DNA of 5,361 nucleotides from Thermomonas sp. (GTDB lineage Bacteria; Pseudomonadota; Gammaproteobacteria; Xanthomonadales; Xanthomonadaceae): contig JANJSW010000007.1 in NCBI GenBank assembly GCA_024711415.1, positions 1 to 5,361 of the forward strand, written 5' to 3'. Under the pieces are notes generated by a model. The model saw nothing but the letters and a program-made list of their open reading frames with translations. It did not search any database and was not told the origin of the DNA. The position numbers were made by a program, and so were the translations under genes. Below are positions 1 to 5,361 of the stretch, in pieces (position 1 is the first letter of the stretch; each line of letters starts with the position of its first letter).

Positions 1-555
<555 letters not shown>

Positions 556-574
556 GCCCGCGTCACGCGACACG

Positions 575-607
575 AAAACGGCGACCTTCGGGCCGCCGTT
601 TTCTTTT
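575..607 (+). terminator. Intrinsic terminator of hppA
   Basis: A perfect 9-bp stem, AAAACGGCG (575-583) with CGCCGTTTT (594-602), continues through one A/C mismatch into two C-G pairs. These close a TTCG tetraloop (587-590), the very stable C(UUCG)G form. The T-rich run TTTTCTTTT (599-607) follows on the + strand. It begins 20 bp after the hppA stop codon and points the right way, so it most likely ends the hppA transcript before it runs into sucD. Confidence 0.9.
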
Positions 608-632
608 GCCCGCCGCGCGGCATCGGAAACGA

Positions 633-658
633 CAAAGGCCGCCCGGAGGCGGCCTTTG
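633..658 (-). terminator. Terminator of the sucCD operon
   Basis: An 11-bp perfect stem (633-643 with 648-658) closes on a four-base loop (644-647). Read on the - strand, the stem ends in CCTTTG and is followed by a patchy T-rich stretch (TCGTTTCC), so the U-tract is weaker than that of hppA. It starts 24 bp beyond the sucD stop codon. The stem is symmetric enough to work partly in both directions and would back up the hppA terminator 25 bp away. Confidence 0.8.
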
Positions 659-681
659 CGTCGTGCGGATGCAGCGCTGGC

Positions 682-1557
682 TTACTTGGCCAGGCGCGCC
701 GCGATGGCCGCGCCCAGGTCGCCCGGCGACTTGACCGTGGTGACGCCCGCGGCTTCCATCGCCGCGAACTTGCCTTCGGCCGTGCCCGAACCGCCGGAAG
801 CGATCGCACCGGCGTGGCCCATGCGCTTGCCCTTCGGCGCGGACGCACCGGCGATGAAGCCGACCACCGGCTTCTTGACGTGGTTCTTGATGTACTCGGC
901 GCCGGCTTCTTCCGCCGCACCGCCGATCTCGCCGACCCTGATGATGCCTTCGGTCTGCGGGTCTTCGTTGAACAGCTTCAGGCAGTCGACGAAGTTCAGG
1001 CCGTTGATCGGGTCGCCGCCGATGCCGATGACGGTGGACTGGCCGAGGCCGGCAGCGGTGGTCTGCTTCACGGCTTCGTAGGTCAGCGTGCCGGAGCGGC
1101 TGACGATGCCGATCTTGCCCTTCTGGTGGATGTGGCCCGGCATGATGCCGATCTTGCACTCGCCCGGAGTGATGATGCCGGGGCAGTTCGGGCCCACCAG
1201 CACCACGTCCGGATGCTGCTTCAGCACGTTCTTGACGCGCAGCATGTCCAGCACCGGGATGCCTTCGGTGATGCAGACGATGACCTTGATGCCGGCAGCC
1301 GCGGCTTCCAGGATCGCGTCGGCCGCGAACGGCGGCGGCACGTAGATCACGGAGGCGTCGGCGCCGGTGGAGGCCACGGCTTCGGCCACGGTGTTGAACA
1401 CCGGCAGCTCGATGTGGGTGGTGCCGCCCTTGCCGGGCGTGACGCCGCCGACGACCTGGGTGCCGTATTCCACCATCTGGGTGGCGTGGAAGGTGCCCTG
1501 CTGGCCGGTGAAGCCCTGCACGATCACCTTGGTGTTCTTGTTGATCAAGACGGACAT
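682..1557 (-). CDS. sucD: Succinyl-CoA synthetase (ADP-forming), alpha subunit
   Basis: SucD is the CoA-binding, catalytic-histidine subunit of succinyl-CoA synthetase, the cytoplasmic TCA enzyme that converts succinyl-CoA to succinate while making ATP (or GTP). The 291-residue product is close to E. coli SucD (289) and nearly colinear with it. The N-terminal Rossmann CoA-binding domain opens with [21 protein letters not shown] and runs to about residue 125. GPNCPGII follows at 122-129 and GIGGDP at 178-183. The phosphorylated active-site histidine is H248 in [13 protein letters not shown]. The start at 1557 was chosen because it aligns with the known N terminus and has an AAGGA ribosome site 10 nt upstream. 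An in-frame ATG further upstream (1656) would add 33 residues with no family match. Residue 207 is Arg (AGG) in IIRVGEIGG, where I expect Met. sucD is the second gene of the operon, 162 bp after sucC, and converges on hppA. Confidence 0.97.
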   Translation of the reverse strand: MSVLINKNTKVIVQGFTGQQGTFHATQMVEYGTQVVGGVTPGKGGTTHIELPVFNTVAEAVASTGADASVIYVPPPFAADAILEAAAAGIKVIVCITEGIPVLDMLRVKNVLKQHPDVVLVGPNCPGIITPGECKIGIMPGHIHQKGKIGIVSRSGTLTYEAVKQTTAAGLGQSTVIGIGGDPINGLNFVDCLKLFNEDPQTEGIIRVGEIGGAAEEAGAEYIKNHVKKPVVGFIAGASAPKGKRMGHAGAIASGGSGTAEGKFAAMEAAGVTTVKSPGDLGAAIAARLAK

Positions 1558-1566
1558 TTCTGGAAG

Positions 1567-1572
1567 TTCCTT
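1567..1572 (-). promoter_or_regulatory. Shine-Dalgarno site of sucD
   Basis: AAGGAA on the - strand, with its AAGGA core ending 10 nt before the ATG at 1557. It supports the shorter sucD start over the upstream in-frame ATG at 1656. It also shows that sucD has its own ribosome entry rather than relying on coupling to sucC, whose stop lies 162 bp away. Confidence 0.7.
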
Positions 1573-1604
1573 CGCTGTTCGGATATCGGCTGCTTCGGAC
1601 GCAT

Positions 1605-1630
1605 CGGACAAGGGTGGATCTCCTTGTCCG
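1605..1630 (-). other. Stem-loop in the sucD leader
   Basis: A perfect 9-bp inverted repeat, CGGACAAGG (1605-1613) and CCTTGTCCG (1622-1630), with an 8-base loop. In the mRNA (- strand) it lies 47 nt upstream of the sucD start codon. No T-run follows it, so it is not a terminator. It could protect an RNA 3' end, slow a nuclease, or be the edge of the repeat-like element beside it. The pairing is seen directly; any function is inferred. Confidence 0.6.
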
Positions 1631-1646
1631 CCACTACGTGCCTCCA

Positions 1647-1701
1647 CAACCCCCACCGCGCCGCTTCGCGTCGCGGTCGCCCCCTTGACTCAAGGGGGCT
1701 G
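1647..1701 (-). repeat. Compound palindromic (REP-like) element between sucC and sucD
   Basis: Two adjacent stem-loops fill this 55-bp stretch. Hairpin A is a 9-bp stem, GCCCCCTTG (1679-1687) with CAAGGGGGC (1691-1699), on a 3-base loop. Hairpin B is 1655-1677: six pairs (ACCGCG with CGCGGT), one A/G mismatch in the - strand reading, three more pairs and a 3-base loop. An outer pairing of 1647-1654 (CAACCCCC) with 1694-1701 (GGGGGCTG) can also form, with one G-U pair in RNA, and is mutually exclusive with hairpin A. The layout resembles short palindromic intergenic elements that I recall being scattered through Xanthomonadaceae genomes. Only one copy is in the window, so repetition cannot be shown here. 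The T6 run (1702-1707 read on the - strand) precedes the hairpin in the mRNA, so this is not a terminator. Confidence 0.55.
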
Positions 1702-1719
1702 AAAAAACCGCTCCGCCGA

Positions 1720-2889
<1,170 letters not shown>

Positions 2890-2972
2890 GGATCACCCGG
2901 GGAGGAATTTGCCGATAACGGCTGGAACGCTCCGCGTGTCCGGTGCAACCGGTCCGGCGCGGGCGGCCGGCC

Positions 2973-2978
2973 ATTTTA
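2973..2978 (-). promoter_or_regulatory. Candidate -10 box for sucCD
   Basis: On the - strand this reads TAAAAT, five of six matches to TATAAT, and it is the only AT-rich hexamer in the gap. A transcript from it would start near 2966 and carry a leader of about 77 nt before sucC. No convincing -35 hexamer is seen 16-18 bp upstream, so the promoter is tentative. Confidence 0.35.
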
Positions 2979-3020
2979 ACGTGTTGCGGCGCGGCATGCT
3001 TCGATCCCCGTCGCATCCCG

Positions 3021-3026
3021 CATACT
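3021..3026 (+). promoter_or_regulatory. Weak candidate -10 box for pilS
   Basis: CATACT matches TATAAT at four of six positions and ends 7 bp before the pilS ATG. Transcription from it would begin at or next to the start codon, giving a leaderless mRNA, which would fit the lack of a clear Shine-Dalgarno sequence. No good -35 box is seen, so this is only a suggestion. Confidence 0.2.
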
Positions 3027-3033
3027 CGAGCCC

Positions 3034-4647
3034 ATGGCCCCGCCCGACGCCGCGACCGCCGACGCCCGTTCGGTCCACCACGCCGAAATCCGGCGGGAAC
3101 TCTATTTCTTCACGCTTTACCGGGTATTCGAGGCCGCACTGCTGTGCCTGACGGTATTCGGCCCGGTCGGCGAATTGCTGGCCCAGCCGCGCCATCCGCA
3201 GCTGGCCGCCGCGGTGGCGCTGGCCTACCTGCTGGGCGCGGTGGTGCTATTCGCCACCGGCCGGCGGGGGGCGGTGGAAAGCCAGGTCGCAACCGGCGTG
3301 GCCGGCGACATCCTGGTCACCGCGCTGGCCATGCACGCGCTGCCGTCGCTGGCCTCCAGCATCGCCATGATGCTGCTGTTCAACGTCGGCGCCGCCGCCC
3401 TGCTGCTGCCGCTGCGGCGGGGCCTGGCGGTGGCCGGTGCCGCCAGCCTGGCGCTGCTGCTGCAGTACGCCTGGACCGTCGCGGCCGGCGAGGACGACGG
3501 CCGGCCGGCGGTGGAAGCGGTGATGTACGCCACCAGCTATCTGGCCATCGCCACCCTTACCAGCCTGCTGGGGCGGCAGCTGCGTGCCAGCCAGGCGCTG
3601 GCCGAGCAGCGCGGCAGCCAGGTCGCCAACCTGGCCGAAGTCAACGAACTGATCATCCGCCGCATGCGCACCGGCGTGCTGCTGGTGGACGGCAACGACG
3701 AAATCCGCCTCGCCAACGAAGCCGCCATGCTGCAGCTGGGCGATGCCGGCCACGGCCGGCGCCCGCTGGCCACCGCCGCCCCGGCGCTGGAGGCGCGGCT
3801 GCGGCGCTGGGAGCGCGACGGCCACAACGATCCCATCCCGATGCAGCTGGCCGCCGACCTGCCGGAAGTGCTGCCGCGCTTCGCCCGCCTGCTGGCCGAA
3901 AGCGACCAGGTGCTGGTGTTCCTGGACGATGCCGAACTGGCATCGCGGCGCGCGGAAAGCCTGACGCTGGCCACGCTGGGCCGTTTTTCCGCCAGCCTGG
4001 CCCACGAGATCCGCAACCCGCTGGCGGCAATCAGCTATGCCACCCAGCTGCTGGAGGAGTCGCGCGACATCCCCGAGGCCGACCGCCGCCTGCTGGAGAT
4101 CATCTACCAGCAGACCCGGCGCATGAACGGCATCGTCGAGAACGTGCTGGGCCTGGCCCGGCGCGAACGCGCCCAGCCCGAACACGTGGACCTGGGCGAA
4201 TTCGCCCGCCACTTCGTCGACGACTACCGCAACAGCCATCCGCTTGACCGAGACACCCTCGACGCCCACACCGACATCCGCCCGGTGCCCTGCCTGGTCG
4301 ACCGCCGGCAGCTGCAGCAGGTGGTCACCGTGCTGGTGCACAACGCGCTGATCTACGGCCGCATGCCCGGCGAACCTGCGCGGGTGTCGCTGCACGTGCA
4401 TCGCGATGCCAAGGGCGCCCCGCTGCTGGACGTGGTCGACCACGGCCCCGGCATCCCCGAAGCCGTGGCGGGCCAGTTGTTCCACCCGTTCTTCACCACC
4501 TCCAGCCACGGCACCGGGCTGGGCCTCTACATCGCCCGCGAGATGTGCCTGGCCAACCAGGCCGACCTCAGCCACGTCGCCATCCCTGCCGGCGGCGCCT
4601 GCTTCCGCATCCGCCTGGCCGGCGCGCGCGCGATCGACACCGTCTGA
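3034..4647 (+). CDS. pilS: Type IV pilus sensor histidine kinase PilS
   Basis: A 537-residue NtrB-type membrane sensor kinase. About six hydrophobic segments lie between residues 25 and 180 (roughly 27-48, 57-75, 87-103, 107-126, 130-151, 162-180), as expected for the polytopic PilS sensor. A PAS-like domain follows (about 202-300, with ELIIRRMRTGVLLVDGNDEI). The kinase core is complete: the H-box SLAHEIRNPLAAI with phospho-acceptor H324, the N-box asparagine N437 (LVHNALIYG), the G1 box DHGPGI (469-474), the F-box FHPFFTT (483-489) and the G2 box GTGLGLYIA (493-501). In Pseudomonas, PilS phosphorylates PilR to control pilin transcription, and it senses pilin in the membrane. The ATG at 3034 leaves about 24 polar residues before the first helix; no good Shine-Dalgarno is present, so the exact start is less sure. 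It faces pilR tail to tail with 30 bp between stop codons. The specific PilS name rests on domain layout, the H-box sequence and the pilR neighbour. Confidence 0.92.
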   Translation: MAPPDAATADARSVHHAEIRRELYFFTLYRVFEAALLCLTVFGPVGELLAQPRHPQLAAAVALAYLLGAVVLFATGRRGAVESQVATGVAGDILVTALAMHALPSLASSIAMMLLFNVGAAALLLPLRRGLAVAGAASLALLLQYAWTVAAGEDDGRPAVEAVMYATSYLAIATLTSLLGRQLRASQALAEQRGSQVANLAEVNELIIRRMRTGVLLVDGNDEIRLANEAAMLQLGDAGHGRRPLATAAPALEARLRRWERDGHNDPIPMQLAADLPEVLPRFARLLAESDQVLVFLDDAELASRRAESLTLATLGRFSASLAHEIRNPLAAISYATQLLEESRDIPEADRRLLEIIYQQTRRMNGIVENVLGLARRERAQPEHVDLGEFARHFVDDYRNSHPLDRDTLDAHTDIRPVPCLVDRRQLQQVVTVLVHNALIYGRMPGEPARVSLHVHRDAKGAPLLDVVDHGPGIPEAVAGQLFHPFFTTSSHGTGLGLYIAREMCLANQADLSHVAIPAGGACFRIRLAGARAIDTV

Positions 4648-4677
4648 GCGCGGCAGGCGCGGCAGCGCCCCGCGGCG
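4648..4677. other. 30-bp gap between convergent pilS and pilR stops, with a small GC hairpin
   Basis: GGCGC (4656-4660) pairs with GCGCC (4665-4669) around a GGCA loop. The stem is only 5 bp and has no T-run on either strand, so it is at best a weak bidirectional terminator. With so little room, the 3' ends of the pilS and pilR transcripts may well overlap. Confidence 0.35.
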
Positions 4678-5361
4678 TCAGTCGATGCCCAGCTTCTTGA
4701 GCTTGTAGCGCAGGGCGCGGAAGGTGATGCCCAGCTGGGCGGCGGCCTTGGTCTTGTTGTAGCGGTTGTCGACCAGCGCCTGTTCGATCGCCTTGCGCTC
4801 GATTTCCTCGATGAAGCCCGGCAGCGCGCTGCTGGCGGATTCGCGCGGATCGATCAGGCTGGGATCGAGGGTGGCGGCCGCTGCACTGGCCTGCGCGGCC
4901 AACGACGGCGGCGCCGCCGGACGGGCTGCGGGTCGGCGCAGGTCGGCGGCGCGGATGCCGTCGTCATCGGCCAGGGCAAAGGCGCGCTCGAGGATGTTCT
5001 CCAGCTCGCGCACGTTGCCGGGGAAGGTGTAGTGCGCCAGCGCCTCCATCGCGTCGGCGTGCAGCTCCGGCCGCAGCCGGCCCTGCGCGGCTGCCAGCCG
5101 GGTGAGGATGGCGTCCACCAGCACCGGCAGGTCTTCGCGGCGCTCGCGCAGCGGCGGCACCAGCAGCTCGATGACGTTGATGCGGTAGTACAGGTCGTGG
5201 CGGAACTTGCCTTCCTCCACCAGCGCGGCCAAGTTCTTGTGGGTGGCGGACAGGATCCGCACGTCCACCGGCACCTCGGTATTGGCACCCACCGGCCGCA
5301 CCGACTTCTCCTGGATTGCGCGCAGCAGCTTCACCTGCATCGACATCGGCAGCTCGGCGAT
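4678..5361 (-). CDS. pilR: Type IV pilus response regulator PilR, C-terminal part (5' end outside window)
   Basis: The visible 227 residues are the end of an NtrC-family sigma-54 activator. Numbering from the window edge, IAELPMSMQVKLLRAIQEKSVRPVG (1-25) is internal AAA+ sequence, which continues in frame off the edge, so the ATG at 5346 is not the start. Next come the sensor-I region RILSATHKNL (35-44), the arginine-finger segment FRHDLYYRINV (53-63), LRERREDLP (71-79) and the sensor-II motif FPGNVRELEN (113-122). An Ala/Pro-rich linker (about 144-165) leads to a Fis-type helix-turn-helix (about 188-227) ending NKTKAAAQLGITFRALRYKLKKLGID, a typical PilR C terminus. The receiver domain, Walker A and the GAFTGA loop lie outside the window. 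PilR is known to activate sigma-54 transcription of the major pilin gene when phosphorylated by PilS. It could be another NtrC-type regulator, but the C-terminal sequence and the adjacent pilS favour PilR. Confidence 0.92.
   Translation of the reverse strand: MAELPMSMQVKLLRAIQEKSVRPVGANTEVPVDVRILSATHKNLAALVEEGKFRHDLYYRINVIELLVPPLRERREDLPVLVDAILTRLAAAQGRLRPELHADAMEALAHYTFPGNVRELENILERAFALADDDGIRAADLRRPAARPAAPPSLAAQASAAAATLDPSLIDPRESASSALPGFIEEIERKAIEQALVDNRYNKTKAAAQLGITFRALRYKLKKLGID

Larger units (their letters stand above)
2890..3033. promoter_or_regulatory. Divergent promoter region between sucC and pilS
   Basis: This 144-bp non-coding gap must hold the start signals for both sucCD (leftward) and pilS (rightward). 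Visible elements are an AT-rich patch (2973-2980) in otherwise GC-rich DNA, an 8-bp palindrome GGCCGGCC (2965-2972) directly beside it, and a small inverted repeat GCCG-ATAA-CGGC (2911-2922) that would form a 4-bp stem in the sucC leader. No sigma-54 (GG-N10-GC) promoter with a good consensus stood out, and I recognise no known riboswitch. Confidence 0.6.

Noticed and set aside
1558..1656. A 33-residue N-terminal extension of sucD
   Set aside because: The added residues do not match the SucD family and would be encoded by the stem-loop region. The ATG at 1557 has a good ribosome site and matches the known N terminus.
1679..1707. The 1679-1699 hairpin as an intrinsic terminator between sucC and sucD
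   Set aside because: The run of six T on the - strand comes before the stem, not after it, and on the + strand the stem is followed by A residues, so neither direction has a U-tract in the right place.
2943..4247. A 434-residue + strand frame overlapping pilS
   Set aside because: The translation is almost entirely Arg, Pro, Gly and Ala, a typical out-of-frame reading of a GC-rich gene.
3247..4575. A 442-residue open frame on the - strand opposite pilS
   Set aside because: It is antisense to a complete kinase with all catalytic boxes, and its composition (Gln/His/Gly/Val-rich) is that of a shadow frame.

Overview
The window is a high-GC, densely coded stretch of a gammaproteobacterial chromosome. 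It most likely comes from the Xanthomonadaceae (the Lysobacter, Luteimonas, Stenotrophomonas and Xanthomonas group). This rests on the strong G/C third-position bias, E. coli-like SucC and SucD proteins, and succinyl-CoA synthetase genes lying next to the type IV pilus regulators pilS and pilR, which I recall as a neighbourhood of this family. The assignment is made from reading alone, not from a search.

Layout from left to right: (1) the 3' end of a membrane-bound proton-pumping pyrophosphatase gene (hppA, + strand, cut by the left edge), closed by a strong intrinsic terminator with a UUCG loop. (2) A converging succinyl-CoA synthetase operon, sucC then sucD, on the - strand, with its own 11-bp terminator stem facing the hppA terminator. 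The two cistrons are separated by an unusually long 162-bp spacer containing several stem-loops. (3) A 144-bp divergent promoter region between sucC and pilS. (4) A complete pilS sensor kinase gene on the + strand. (5) Only 30 bp further on, the 3' part of pilR on the - strand, cut by the right edge. It encodes a sigma-54 activator with the end of its AAA+ domain and a Fis-type DNA-binding domain.

The genes fall into two functional groups. HppA (energy conservation from pyrophosphate) and SucCD (substrate-level phosphorylation in the TCA cycle) are central energy metabolism. PilS and PilR form a sensor-regulator pair that, in the well-studied Pseudomonas system, controls sigma-54-dependent transcription of the major pilin gene. 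No phage, transposon, CRISPR, toxin-antitoxin or defence genes are visible, and I see no undescribed multi-gene system. The two points most worth a second look are the structured spacer inside sucCD, which looks like an inserted intergenic repeat element, and the tail-to-tail arrangement of pilS and pilR.
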